64,000 nucleotides of DNA from Spirometra erinaceieuropaei (GCA_902702965.1 CACRXP010000383.1:258101-322100), one strand, 5' to 3'. Positions 31,328-43,476 are shown, counted from the stretch's first letter. A program made the numbers and translations. Notes: a model not told the origin generated them from the letters alone.

Positions 31328-31543
31328 ACCGAGTATGGAAGGGAAAGGTCGTTGCACTTGTTAATGGACTGGGGCCAGTAAAACATGATTTAAGTAGCTC
31401 CCGGCTCACGCTGTTGTCACCTCTTGCGAGAATTTCGGCCACGTGAGGTGACAACCGCGTCAGCCGGGAGCTACTTGATTCATGGTTTACTGGCCTCCAG
31501 TCCAATAACAAATGCAATGACCTTCCCCTTCAATACTCGGCGC
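31328..31543. repeat. Hairpin-forming inverted repeat at the head of a family G copy
   Basis: Arms of about 105 bp (31328-31430 and 31440-31543) around a loop of about 10-20 bp. Paired blocks: GAGTATGGAAGGGAAAGGTC and its inverse, the CCAGTAAAAC block and GTTTACTGG, AGTAGCTCCCGGCT and AGCCGGGAGCTACT, GTTGTCACCTC and GAGGTGACAAC. The right arm runs into family G sequence. Confidence 0.75.
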
Positions 31544-31930
31544 TGAAACTTCGCCTTGTTCGAGTAATTAGCCACGCGGGAAGCGCAGAGGTGAACACTT
31601 CCCAACGCCATGGTCGGTGGATCAGCCGGTCGAGCCATCATAACACCAATATCTTACGCACGTGATGAAATTCCGGCAATTAACGACGCGACTTTCGGCC
31701 ATCAAACAATTAGCACACCAAGTGCGACGATCCCGGATGAAGGGGGAGCCGTGAATGTTCATTGATATGCGGCAGCATGGCGACTGCATCCTATAAATAC
31801 TGCAGCCCCTTGTGCATGAAACACCCGTATCTGCTTTTTTCTCTCATGATGGGTTCGAGCAGGAATCCGAAACGTCAGGCTAATAAAGCTCTTTTCCCAG
31901 CAATCGTGTCTCTTTCTTAAAAATTGTCGA
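31500..31930 (+). mobile_element. Repeat family G, copy 3
   Basis: Parallel to 8106-8640 from CTTCCCCTTCAATACTCGG onward: CACGCGGGAAGCGCAGAGGT, GGTCGGTGGATCAG, GATCCCGGATGAAG, GCGGCAGCATGGCGACTGC, CAGCAATCGTGTCTC. The left part forms the right arm of the hairpin at 31328-31543. Confidence 0.65.
31839..31880 (+). ncRNA. Hammerhead remnant in family G, copy 3
   Basis: The core is CUCAUGA (31843-31849) instead of CUGAUGA, which removes the invariant G5 and should abolish cleavage. The extra U, stem II GGGUUC/GAAUCC (with U-A where copy 1 has U-G), GAA and ACGUC are kept. Confidence 0.5.
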
Positions 31931-34900
31931 TTGCTAAGACGCGACAAACCCTCCCCCCCTTTGTGGTAGGCTTTTCCTACAGACTTTTTAAAATTGTCCG
32001 TACTCGTGGATTCGTACTCAACCTTAAAATGGCAGTTTGTAGCACTCAAGGGGAACGACAAATTGGGGCATTTGAGAGGTAATTCCCGATTTGTGCTGCT
32101 TTGCTAAATCAAAAAGGAAAACGAAAATCCTTTTGGCAACTGGTCAACTAGTAAGACTTGTTTTTGCAGCAGTAGCAGCAGCAACAGGTAGCCATTTACA
32201 GGCTTGGACTTGCGATGACTGACTGATAGACCGGAAGTAGATGTTCCAGGCCTTCTGTTCTCTCTCTCTCTAAAAAAGGTATTGATTACCATAGCAACCT
32301 TCGAGGACATTCTGTTAGGGAGCTTGTAAAGTATTATATGGGTCCTTTGTTACCAAACTGCTAAGCCAACATTAGGAGGTACTAATAAGTCTGCGACAGA
32401 CAAAAATTGCTAAACTAAACCTCCTGTACAAGTGTAAGGCTCTTCAGTATCAATAGCACTGATAAAACAGAAAGTACTAGTCGCTGTTTCTTCCTTGTGT
32501 TGGTGTTTTGTTAACTTTCGGAGACTGCAGTGCGGCATGGTAGTGGATGCTGAATGTACGTTTCTTACTAATTTACTTCCTCAACTTCTATATGAAGGAA
32601 AATCCCCCGTAGTCTTTTTCAAACCCCCCGTAGGATGTTTTTTTTGCTCTAAAAACACAACTGGATCAGCCAACCGAAGCCATTTTTAACCAGAGACATA
32701 GTATCTATATTCAATGGGCCGAAAATGTCGTAAATGTTTCGGGGAATGGCGCAAGATGTTTACGAGTTGCCTTTTAGGAACGTTTTTCGAGCCAATCCCC
32801 CAAACGTCCTAAATGTCTGTTCAATGAGTCATTTATAATTTTGAACTTTCGCGTAAATAAAAACGTACGAACTCCTCGAAACTCCCTTATTTATATAGTA
32901 CGGAAAGAGCAATATTACCGTTTCAGGCTTATCATTAATTCTCACCACACTGTAGCCATTTACCGCCAGAGATTTTATTCGCATAATTTGGAACCCGAAC
33001 TGCCCGAAATCACAATCAGAATTGTCCGCTCTGGACGCCATCCATTAATGTTTGATTTTGCATTGTACGCGCGGCGCGGCAAAGAGCAAATTTGACGATT
33101 AGCAAAGTAAGTGCATTCGTCCCTCCGTAATTCCAGTCGCATCCACGGCAACAGACATCTTCGCCTGTCGTCTTACCCTAAATTAGTCAGTGTTTCATTT
33201 CAGAAAAGTTTTGAGGGTAGAGACTTTTGTGGCCAGCAGGGGTTGGCACCATGAACAAGCGTTGTCCTGTACAAATTCGTCAGTTATTTTTGATTTCCAC
33301 ACTATGTAAAAATTATTATAATATTTTGGAAGCAACTTTGTCGACGAAAAAAGCTTCAGCCTTATTTAAAGCTTACCTAACAGGCTGACACATCTCTGGG
33401 GTTGAAGACAAGACTGAGAGTTAGCGTTGAACAGTTTCTTGTCATGCTGCATGTGGGAGGCAATAGAAAATGCTCAAAGGAGTCTCCGTTCACTTTATTG
33501 ATGGATCGCTCTTGTTCGAGTCCGTTAATCGGGCTATTTTAGAGGAACCGTGAATTTGCCCGTCGATTATGAAAGCGGAACACATAACTGACCTGTACAC
33601 TGATTGGGTCATAATGCGTGGGAGGGGTGAGGACTGCGCAGTATCGACACCTCCATTAAATCCATCTTTCACCTATGGCAACCAAGGCGTTGGATAGGAC
33701 CAAAGTGAACTGCCGACAGCCGAATTGGTTACCGAGTTGTTGCCGTGTCCCTAGGCAGTACCACAGTGGAATACCTGTCTTGTCCAACTGAAGCATTTTC
33801 CATTCCTGGAACCCTCCCCCCCCTTCTTGAACAGCTAATTCGCGAGATATCTGCCATCTCAGGAGTGTCAAAGACCTGGAGAATAGTCTGTATATCTGTA
33901 CACTTTCCCTGCCAACCCCTCCTCGTTGGCTTGCATCTGTGCCTTCTGCCTGGTAATTTACCCTCTATGCCCACAAGGGCTCCTTAACTGGAGCTGACAG
34001 TCGCCGAGTACTGGAAAGAGCATATTACTGGAGAAAACATTGGGAACCTAGGTGTATAAAAAGAACAGTTACACAACGAAATGCCACAAACTCAGCTATG
34101 CCAATCAGGCTAACCTAAGACGGACCTCCCGCTCCAGTCCACGCGGACCTCAAATGACCAAGCGCCAAACACCAGAGTGGCTACAGCGGAGAGATCAGGG
34201 ACACGCCTTTGTGATTCGTCCGCTATGCGATTCAAGAAAAGTCTCCTCCAACGTGGACTCCAACAGTTTCTTGTCTCGCACACAGCCGCAGTTTCATGGA
34301 ACCGTGTCCGCTGTAACACATTAAGCATTAGGACTTCGGCACAACTGGGCAAAGACGTGAGTATTTGCCAAAAAACCTCGTGACACCAGTATGAATTACG
34401 TCTCCAGTCTTCCTTGAAATGAATCATTTTCGCAGCCAGCCTAAGCAGAGGCGTTCGGTCGTACAGCAGTATACAGAATCTTTTGATAAAGCCAGCCAAA
34501 TAATGTCCGGTCTATCTGAAAGCTAAAGTACGAATTGCCACTTGCAGGCCAGACAATCTAGCTGGCAACTGGAGAATGGGCAAATTTTATTTCCATTTCC
34601 GCATAAACGGTTTGACTTATAATCCCCCCCAACCTGCTTTGAAGTTAGGGCACATTCAGCGACAATCGGAGCTGTATTTGCGAGGCCGTAAAAACCCTGG
34701 CGTCGGTGTTGGGACAGAAGGAAAAAGTTAGAAACGTTTGCCTCGCCACTGAATTGGCGCGCCATATCTCATTAATCACCGTCTGTTTTGAGTTCAGGCT
34801 TCTGATATTCACTGGGGTTAAAAAACCTATCTGTTGAAATTTCATTTTTAATCGCCTGAAGGGATGAGCACGTTCGAGGAGGACTAAATGATGAGGTTCG

Positions 34901-35499
34901 GTAGTTTATCTGCTGGCTTACATCTCCAAAAGTCCCTAACTAACTCCAAACTAGAAGAGGACAATGTTACACGCGGATAAGCTATTTCTTGGAACTTGGC
35001 ATCAAGCACGCAGTCGGTTTTGGAGGAATCTCAAATTTGTGTGACAAGCTGCGCCGTCGCCGACTGCATCTTCGTCCCGAAAATCACCTTCATAAGTGGT
35101 GCTAAGGGTTTGGGGAGAGCAAATCGACCCCTTTAATGACACTTATTCATATTCTATCACACGAAACCCTAAGACACTGCGCATGGAACATCTGACAGTA
35201 AAGCGCGGGAGTACCGAACTCGAATTTTCCAGGACAGCTTCAGGTTTCGAGTAGGAGAGTTAGGAGTAGGACGGTTAGTTTGAGGGTTAACGTTCGGGCC
35301 AGGAAATAGATGCTCCCTAAGAATTTAATGCAGGGCCACCCGTAGTACGGGGAGAGTCCACATTTCCGTCTCGGATCCATCTGACTTCTCATCCGAAAAA
35401 GTGTAATGACAGAACTGTAGCTTAAATATAGAGGGAACGTCTTAACAATTGTTAGCGCCACAACCACATTCTCAGGTCACCGTATATGCGTCGCCGTGC
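31931..35499. other. Intron, no gene recognised
   Basis: Contains a short CAGCAGTAGCAGCAGCAACA stretch near 32166-32187 and several frames of 60 to 130 codons (33656-33974 minus, 34110-34499 minus, 32841-33095 plus) that match nothing I know and overlap frames on the other strand. Near 32700-32830 two imperfect inverted copies of AAATGTCGTAAATGTTT-like sequence occur. Confidence 0.3.
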
Positions 35500-35590
35500 G
35501 GCTGCTGGTGGGGCTCGAGGGAAAGCCCTAAGGCACAATGGGACGAGTGAGTTCCGTAGCACGATCGGTGCGCGTCCCTTAACCACATAT
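35500..35590 (+). repeat. SINE B lead block only
   Basis: GGCTGCTGGTGGGGCTCGAG, AGCCCTAAGGCACAATGGGA, GAGTGAGTTCCGT and CGATCGGTGCGCGTCCC match the lead block between SINE B copies 4 and 5. The tRNA-like part is missing. Confidence 0.65.
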
Positions 35591-35939
35591 ATGCGATGAC
35601 TTCCAACAGGAGTGGATATTCAAACGGGTTACTTCACTTTAAGTTCCAGACTCTCGAAAATGCTGGGCCTTCCGTCCGCCGACGTATGTTAGCGTATAAG
35701 TTGGTACTCGAAGAGTGGTGGTCCGGGATAACTCCAGGATTGGGTGTCACCCTTCTGGGTCTTAAGGTCTGCCATGCAAACATGGCCCTCGCAGCCTGGT
35801 GTGCGCTGGAAATTCTCCGGTACCTGGTTCCCTGCCAGTAGATGCGCTTGATCTCCTGCTGGGTATACAGGTCATGTGTGTGGTTGCCCAGCCATCCACG
35901 TCTTTTCTGCTGCTGATGTTGTTATCGGTCAGAATACTG

Positions 35940-36065
35940 GCCAAGCGATTGCTGTGGACCAGAGGGCGGGGGTGGAGGACCAAGATGCAAGTGCAGCCGC
36001 GCCATCCATCTGCGCCCTCCCCGCCTCCGGTCTTCTTGACTCTGTCTTGACACTGGGCACAGGTG
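35940..36065 (+). repeat. Family A fragment
   Basis: AGCCGCGCCATCCATCTGCG, CCGCCTCCGGTCTTCTTGAC and TGTCTTGACACTGGGCACAG match one half of family A; the end block is missing. Long frames on both strands here are due to the GC-rich repeat. Confidence 0.6.
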
Positions 36066-37744
36066 GCCACATGCGAGAATCGAACCACGATTTTGCCTTT
36101 GAGAAGGCGAGGGTAATTGGCCGAGCCAATGAAAAGATTGCCAGACTGGTGCTTGAAAGTTGGTCCTAGACTGACTCACTCAACCGAGCTATAGATCTTC
36201 ATCCCGCCTACCAGGCGCTGCGTTCAAGGCTCGGATCAGTCCGGACAGGACCAGTAAGGCAAGCGAGTACGCGTGACCGAGAGTCAACGCTCACGGAAAA
36301 GAGCAGAGTTGGGGGCCAGAGGTCATGTGACCAACGCCGAGCGCTGCCTCACCGATGCGCCCGCGGAGCTGAATGCTGCTTACATGAACAGCAACGACCG
36401 ATCAGTTCACCGGCTGACGTGGGAGAGGCCAACCGGCACGTGGATTTGACTACAATTACGCCGACCCCAAAGGGAATAAAGGTCACGCAGGCCTGTCAGC
36501 GGTCAGCCCCGGGGAGGTCTAAGCCAGTCAGCGGCAAACAGGCAGGCCAAAGTTCGTGCGTCGAGCATGGCTCTAATACGAGGCAAGCGCAAGACTGTAC
36601 AACTCAAGACCGGCAGGAGCAACAAGTACGCTACTTTGATGATGGAAATTAGGAAGTTTCCGAAACGTCAGTTCGAATACAATATGGTCCACGGCTTCGC
36701 CTTCTCTTCTTCTTTGTCTTCTTCGGGAGATGATGAACGCGATACAATGTCTGGACCCCGAATCTTTACGCATATCGATATATATATATGTACGCAAGGA
36801 GAAAAAATGCGGAAGCCCAGAGCGCACCCTGCCTCCCAACGTATTGGTTATCACTAAAGCGCTATCCGTTTGTTCCAACTTTACACAAGCGTGCATGTCT
36901 GGTACCCTTGTCCAAATTTTTTCCAAAAATAACACCCTGACAGCACAGACGAGTTAAGCGTACCTACACAAGCCCACGCCATTTGAACGAGCTAGCTTCC
37001 CGGCTATTTCCGATAGCACTACGCGCCTTGTGCTTTAGTTCAAGTAATTAATTTTAGTCCGGTCCCACTCCTTCTCTGCTCCTGATCTCGACGACTTTGC
37101 CGCCGGCAGTTTTGCCATTTTTAGGTTTAGTCCAAAACTGCGAAATAGACGTTTATTGCCAAGCAGCGTGCCAGTTAAGAGCTGTTACTTCTTTCTCAGA
37201 AAAAAAGCGTCCCTGCAGGCAACACCCTAAACATTAATCTGGCTTCCTTTCCTGCTTCTGACTGTCCCAGTGTGTGTGTGCGTGTCTGCATACGTTCCGT
37301 TGTTGGCATGGCACAGAAGTTGTGCGCGACTTGAAAACACATGGCGGGCCCCTAAAATTAGCATTTTCCCCCCAGAGGTCGGTAAACTGATGTCGCCTTC
37401 TAAACAACCGAGGTTTGAACTGGCAGTGAAATTAGCAGACCAACGGTCTGGCAGAGCACATCAGAGATAATTTGCTTCCATACAGAGCAAGCAAACCTTA
37501 TCTGGTTTACTTTTTGAGACTAATTAAAATACCAGAATCCGGTAAAAGCCGGATTTTCAGTTGACGTGTCTCCTTTAACATTATCTGATATTTTGAAAAA
37601 TGAATTTCGTTGAAAGGAAAGGCCAAGGCGCGTTCGTAGGATAGGTAATCATGCGGTATAAGTTTAAGATGTCTTCGTCGCGTCCGAATGACGGCATTTA
37701 AATGGGCGTTTTTCCGGCCGCCTGAAAGACCGCACTCACTAAAA
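36066..37744. other. Intron, nothing recognised
   Basis: A + strand frame from 36567 starts MALIRGKRKTVQLKTGR and looks somewhat protein-like, but it ends in an AT-rich run at 36778-36790 and has no known match. Confidence 0.3.
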
Positions 37745-38139
37745 GGATAACGGTAGGGCGAAAGACCCCACTTAACTGTCGGTGAGCTGCGGGTCGTGTT
37801 ATGCGGTAGTAATGGGGTCTCACGGGAGTCGGGGCAGCGAATCAGACAGTAAGCTCCCGAAATGCAAGAAAAACACGGAAATTGTTTGGATTTTTGCCGA
37901 AAGTCTTGTAGTACGCTTTCGCATGACACCAGAAATAAGCGCATCGGTTAGAAAGTAAATAAAAGCAGATTTTCAAAAAATAACGGAGTTTTGGTAGTGG
38001 TTTGAGGTCATTAGAAGTAATTCTTGTTGGCAGAATAATGTCTGCAACGGGCTACGAATAGATGCCAAGAGAAAACCCCATATGATGCGATCCACAGTCT
38101 ACCGACAGTTGAGTGTGGCCCTTCATCCTACTATTTCCG
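37745..38139. mobile_element. Family E element, copy 2
   Basis: GGATAACGGTAGGGCGAAAG, GACCCCACTTAACTGTCGGT, GCCGAAAGTCTTGTAGTACG, AATAACGGAGTTTTGG, ATGTCTGCAACGGGCTACGA and ACCGACAGTTGAGTGTGGCC follow the order of copy 1. The right end is eroded (TATTTCCG instead of TACCGTTGCC). Confidence 0.7.
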
Positions 38140-38459
38140 ATTTTCTTCCATTGATTTACGATGTCCAAGTAAATGAAGATGCAATTTATAGAAGACATAA
38201 AAAATATAATTTCTTGTACTTATTTTGTGAAGCATTAAGTTTTTTTAAAGTTCCTTTAAAGGAAATTGTATCCTTCATTCTTATAAAAAGTTCAATGCCC
38301 GCATGGTTGTGAAATCGATTTGCCAATGCACTTCGCTCCCAGGTTTCCAAAATGTAAATTGTGTACTTCCCATCAAAGGAACGCCCTACATTCCTCTAGG
38401 GTACTCGGAAGATACCAACCTGAATGCTTCATGGAGAACATTAATTGATTGACAAGTAC

Positions 38460-38830
38460 AATGCTATTTAAATTCATATTAACCGAACTGTGAAAAACTC
38501 GGCGCCTCGGTGGGACTCGAACCCACGCAATAAGGGGAAGGCTTTAGTACAGTCAGTGATCTAACCACTTGGGCTACGAGGCCCCGCCGGAAAACGCGAG
38601 TTTAATCATATTTAGGTCGAATTATCTGCCCAACCTACTGCAACGTCTGGAATCCACCAAATCCGATACAGTAAGTTGACTGTCCAGGCAGGATTTCCTA
38701 AGTAATTCACCTAGAATCCACCAGATGACTACTAGGCTTACGTAATTCATAGATGCAGGCGGGACATCTTGGGTTGCGTTCTTGGATGCTCTTATATTTT
38801 CAAGCATCTTAAACCAACAGATAGCGCTTC
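38460..38830 (-). repeat. tRNA-like SINE family L, copy 1
   Basis: On the minus strand 38589-38508 looks like a tRNA: GCCTCG and CGAGGC pair as an acceptor stem, TAGCCCAAGTGGTTAGA is an A-box, GTGGGTTCGAGTCCCAC is a perfect T arm with B-box. The anticodon arm is imperfect and an oversized spacer separates it from the T arm, so it is not a normal tRNA gene. About 220 bp on the other side (TGCAACGTCTGGAATCCACC, CCAGATGACTAC) recur at 40745-40920 and 40930-41040. Confidence 0.7.
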
Positions 38831-39284
38831 CCGAGGTAGTAAATGGGCATAAGCAAGCATATTTTTGTCCATGCTTTCCACAAAATATGTTTGGTTATGT
38901 AAGGACATCGTAAAGTAATGGAAGGTACTTTTGCTAATTCATCAGTCATTTTTATCAGTCAGAAAAACGCTCATCCCAACGCTGGCATCTTGGCATTACT
39001 GTGCTGTACGATAATTAATCTTGCACCTCAATCTAGGCGATGCTACTTAGTCGAAAATGATTTTGGATGCGTTAAATTTGTGATATCGAAGGATACTAAT
39101 TGGAGAGATAACTCGATTATCTGCGGATGGAAGGCTGTTCTGCAATGGGTCTTTCCTATTATGACCTCTAGGGCACCTCACCTCAGATGGGACCCGAGCG
39201 GTCTCCTTGTTTCTGTGAAAATCCGATCCGCTCTGCGCGGAAGCGGCGTGTGTGGCACGTGAAGACGGACCATTTTTTTGATCT
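38831..39284. other. Foldback C right-arm scrap, then unassigned
   Basis: 38850-39000 matches a right arm of family C (AAGCATATTTTTGTCCATGC, AAATATGTTTGGTTATGTAA, GGCATCTTGGCA) in degraded form. The + strand 114-codon frame 38918-39262 starts inside it and is unrecognised. Confidence 0.45.
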
Positions 39285-39475
39285 CCCCTCCTGCCGTCCC
39301 GATCTAGTCTTGTCATCGGGCCAAGTGGCGGAAGGGAAGAGATAGTGCGACAGATGCTGCGCAAGTCTGATGTTATTACTAACCAGTTCCCACGAAAGTC
39401 ACCGTCCCTGCATCCACTATGCTATGAGGCACGGTGAACATCGTCGCTCAGGACGGTCGAACTGACGAAGTACTC
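39285..39475 (+). repeat. Dispersed repeat family A, diverged
   Basis: CTCCTGCCGTCCCGATCTAG, GCGACAGATGCTGCGCAAGT, GAAAGTCACCGTCCCTGCAT, GTGAACATCGTCG, GGACGGTCGAACTG in family order. Confidence 0.6.
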
Positions 39476-39673
39476 TCTGCTAACCGAAGCCGTACTTCAG
39501 TAGATGTTTCATGGGACAGGTCGCATACTCTAGTTTTGTTTGCTGACTAAAAGAAAAACAAATCTTAATGCAAGACAAAGAATTTCGCTGCGCTTGACGA
39601 TCCGACCATGTGAAAGCACGCAGAAGAGGCTACTATGGAAGGGAACGTCGTAATAAACGACAGACATTGTCTG

Positions 39674-40084
39674 TCAGCGTTGAGGAGTTAATTTAGGTAA
39701 AGTTGTACACGCACACCAAATGGTAAGCCGGTCAATCGAGTTCAGTGCTTTTAGCCACCTCAGCCGGCTTTGGAGATCACGCATCAGTTGCTTCTTAGCG
39801 TTGATTTCGTATGTTTTAGAACCCACACTGCGATCGACAAGACATTTGTATCGGCAACGGTGGGAGATTTTAGATATATGCATTTTTGTCCCGTCCGCGT
39901 GTCTGAGTCTGTGAGTAATTCGGGCGTCCATATTAATGTTAACGTGGCCATTAAATCTTTTTTCTTAGATATCAGTTTTGTCAGGATTTTTCAACCAGAT
40001 TTTCGCATCAGGTTTGGCTTTTGTCTGGTCTTCCTTGCATTCAAATTGCCTGTTGACCGCTTCATCCCACACTATTTTTGACAT
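39674..40084 (-). pseudogene. Unidentified protein-like frame with one internal stop
   Basis: Starting at an ATG on the minus strand (40084), the frame reads MSKIVWDEAVNRQFECKEDQ, then KPDAKIWLKNPDKTDI and a TAA at 39967-39965. The same frame then continues (NINMDARITHRLRHADGTKM, RSVGSKTYEINAKKQLMRDL) to a stop at 39676-39674, 137 codons in all. Composition is balanced and charged, unlike the repeat shadows nearby. It lies in the dystrobrevin intron, antisense. I recognise no family; an old retroelement protein or a processed gene copy is possible. Confidence 0.4.
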
Positions 40085-40619
40085 GGCGATTCAACTGGAG
40101 CCCTGAGCACAATCCTTCCACCCGTCTCCCTGAGCAGCTAAATCAGGACACTGGATCCACTGCGGATTTGATTTATTAAGTTACTTCAAGGGCTTTTTCT
40201 CAGCCCCACGGCACAGTACTGCAATATACGTTTTTATCAGCGCTAATATCCACCGTCTAGCTAGACTCGCTGGTTATTTGGATTGAACCGCGTACTTTTA
40301 TGTCTTTGAGTTCCATTACAATTTTGTCATCAGAGAGTTTATCGTTGAGTGGCTACGTTTAAAGCCTCTTGGCTGATCGCCAGCGTTGAATAGACACAAT
40401 CAGTACCGGCTACAAGAATTCATACAGTGTAGGCTTTATGGGTTTGCTCTAAATATTGTCGTAAACTTGCCATCGAGACCGTATATACGATCATCCACGG
40501 GATGAATATTTAACCTAAAACCGAAGCAGTGGTCATGCTGTCAAGTTTTGTTCAAGATCTACCCTCTTAACTGATACAGAGGTTTTCGCCTCTCTTATGG
40601 AGGGGGTTACTAAAAAAAT
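40085..40619. other. Intron, nothing recognised
   Basis: No frames or repeats could be supported. Confidence 0.35.
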
Positions 40620-41165
40620 TATTTTCATATTGAATTTACTGTGAAAAACTCGGCCCTAGGTGGGGTTCGCGCACACGACATTAAAAGCATAGGTTTCATA
40701 CGGCTAACGCCCTAGCCAGCTGAGTTAATAGACCCCACCGGGAGACGTGAGTTCAATCAAATTTGGGTCACGTCACCCGCCCAAGATACTGCAACGTCTG
40801 GAATCCACCAAATTTGATACTGTGAGCTGAATATGTAAGCAGGATTCCCTGAGTAATCCGCCGAGAATCCGCCATATAACTACCGAGCTCATGAATTATT
40901 CAAAACCAGCCTGCTAGTCATCTGGTGAGGTCTAGGTGGAGCAATTAAGGGATCAAGCTTGGGCAATCGGCTTACTGTATCAGATTTGGTGGATTCCAGA
41001 AGTTGAAGTAGGAACAGAGGGTAACTTGACCCAAATGTGATTCAAGTCGTGTCGTCCGGCGGGGCCTCGAGGCTCAGGTGGTAAGAAAGTTGGCTGTACT
41101 AAAGTCTTCCTCTTACTGATGTGGGTTCGAATCTCACCGAGGCGAAAATTTTTTTTACAGTTAGT
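40620..41165. repeat. Two SINE L copies in opposite orientation (palindrome)
   Basis: 40620-40905 is a minus-strand copy and 40930-41165 a plus-strand copy. Outer ends are the tRNA-like parts (40645-40740 and 41059-41145, the latter with GTGGGTTCGAATCTC as T arm); inner parts pair through TGGAATCCACCAAATTTGAT and ATCAGATTTGGTGGATTCCA. The right copy is followed by AAAATTTTTTTT. Confidence 0.75.
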
Positions 41166-41426
41166 AAATGCGAATTATTCGAAAATCTGCCATAACATCT
41201 ATTAAAATATATTTTCTATATGTGACGGAGAAAGCGCTGCTTTTTCTGTCGCATCCGATGTTGGTCTCGAGAACCAGTCAGGAAAATCTGAAGTTGTATT
41301 ATGCAAAGTGGTGTTTTACATATCAAGTCACTAATCAACTATGCCTTTCCAAGCTGTCACGTTTTGTTCGTAGTTACGATCCGGTTAGCTGATTAGTAGT
41401 TGTCGGCTATGTCCAAGTTTTGCAAG

Positions 41427-42603
41427 TCGACTCAAAAGGATTACTTAGGTGGGGTTGCAATGTTAATTATCATGCTACATAATTGTATAATATTTCGGAC
41501 TCGCCATGATGTGCGCTATCAAAGGCACCTCTTTTCTACCTCTTATGGATCCCACAGTCAGTAAAACTGAACGCTTACATAGCATGCATTTATCGCATTG
41601 ATTTTCGATGGTCTTATTAATTTACATATATTTTATAAAAAAATTCACAATTTTGTTTAATTCATTTGGCAGAAAACCACGTTTTCTTTACATTTTATGC
41701 CCGAAGAAATGTAATCTTAAGGGTTTTAAAAAGGTTCCCCATTCCAAAACAATTCTCAGCTTGATCAGCTGTCGCATTACAGTTTAGCGATCTCAGTCTA
41801 CAAGGTGCATGCTTTCCGCATTAAGAAAATCCTTTGTCCTATATGTCTTTAAAAGATACCATAAAAATTTCATAAAATTTTGCAATGGATGCGGACTATG
41901 CTGTACGTTTCATGAGGAGTATCGGCAAACAGACAGTACTATTATATGGATGAACATAACGCGGCCTTAAAAATGCATTATTAGAAGCTTTTTTAAAACC
42001 CAAAGATATCCTTTCTTTAAATATAAAATGCAAAGGATGTGCTATTTTCGGCAACATGTGGTTATTTAGCTCCACATGATGAACACCATACTGTTGGGTT
42101 AGGGTTTAAAGCTGCTGTTAAGGGGTAGGGCTGGGGTTAAAGGGTTAGGGCAACTATTTCTCATCCTTTCATAGTACAACTGCACGTCCCCAATTGCTTT
42201 CTTTCGCATACAATTACTCGACCTCGTCGTCTGTGCGTTCCCCCGCCCCACCTGCGGTCCCGTTTTGCAAGTGGTTGGGGTTTGTTTACCTCAGGTGAGA
42301 CTGCATAACCAAATCTGACCCTATTCTCTATCAAGTGAACAAAAAGGCATGCTTTGTGAATGTCTTGTATAAAATATATTTGAATTTATGAGGAATCGAA
42401 AATCAACGTAAATAATTCAGGCTACTTAAGTAGTAATTTATTACCGAGTGGGGTTTCTATAGGAAATCAAAAGAAGTGCATTGAAAGACTGGAGTACTTC
42501 CGAGTCCGAAATATTACAACCCCGCCCAAGTTATCCTTCCTAATCGAAGACGAATTTCATAATTTCAGCAAACATTTCATTTAATCGGTCACTGACTCCA
42601 GCT
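41427..42603. mobile_element. Foldback element family C, copy 7, with an insertion
   Basis: The left part starts inside the arm (AAAAGGATTACTTAGG); the right arm has CTACTTAAGTAG at 42422-42433 and ends ATCGGTCACTGACTCC. The right arm is interrupted between about 42050 and 42335 by foreign sequence holding a GGTTAGGGTTTAAAG / GTTAAAGGGTTAGGGC telomere-like stretch. Confidence 0.7.
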
Positions 42604-42742
42604 TTGACATCTCCAAGGTCGACAGTTAGCGGTTCTTGTGACCTTTGATCCCTACTTGTCAGTCATTGTTTTAGCCAGGTCACTGTGCTTATTGGTCTGC
42701 CAGCCGGTACACTGATCACTCGTTGTCGTTCGTGCGAGTTTC

Positions 42743-42870
42743 TTTTGGACTCGCGGGGCGCGCCGGTGAAACAGTATTCCACGCTGCTGGCCTGACCTAT
42801 GGCGGGCCGCACATCATTTCGTAGTTGTGGTCGGTTACTTGCGATAATTCGTCACCTCGGCGCACAGCCA
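42743..42870 (+). repeat. 128-bp direct repeat M, copy 1
   Basis: Starts TTTTGGACTCGCGGGGCGCG and ends CTCGGCGCACAGCCA. Only two differences (CCT against TAA-side bases near 42797) separate it from 45054-45181. It lies 606 bp before dystrobrevin exon b. Confidence 0.85.
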
Positions 42871-43476
42871 GACAATTAACATTTCCGGTCAACATCAGCC
42901 CATAATTTCCATCCTTACCAGTAAACCCCTTCAGTTTACTTCTGCAGGCGAAAATAACGCTTGCAGGGTCATTAACCTGTCACCTCGCATGCCATCCAAT
43001 GGGTGCTTGATGAATGGCTTATGCAATCCTTCCTGAGACCATCAATCCGCTTCATTTAAACTGGTTTGTTCTACGCGTTGCGGGAAATTAGAGGGACAGC
43101 TTACTGCAGATATGAAAAATTAACGGACACGTGTCGATGCCTTCGTAGTTTAAGTTGTAAGGATGCTAGTTAAAATAGAGTTGTTTTTGTCACTGTTTTA
43201 AATCCTGCAAAAATACTTGACCTGGGTCAGTTATTTGCAATATGCGGGTCCTTTATATGTCCTGAATGTGCAAGATATGCACCGCTAAGCCATGAGGACG
43301 CAGGTAAATGCGTTTCGGATTTTTTCCACCTGGAGCTCAATGTGGATCTGACTACCATTTCCTGCTGCAAAAGTACAGGGGGGGGCTCACAGGTGATTAT
43401 ACGGCCTTTAGCTTGGCTTATTTATTTTTTTCCCTCTCCATTTTATCGACGTATTTATCTCTTCTGTTTCATCAAG

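Noticed and set aside
38508..38589. A functional tRNA gene on the minus strand
   Set aside because: The acceptor and T arms pair well, but the anticodon arm is poor, the spacer before the T arm is too long, and the same unit recurs as part of a longer repeat, so it is a tRNA-derived SINE.
43308..43476. Dystrobrevin exon b starting at the upstream ATG of its open frame
   Set aside because: The peptide before 43477 has no family similarity, while splicing at CATCAAG restores the conserved tyrosine and joins in phase with the previous exon.
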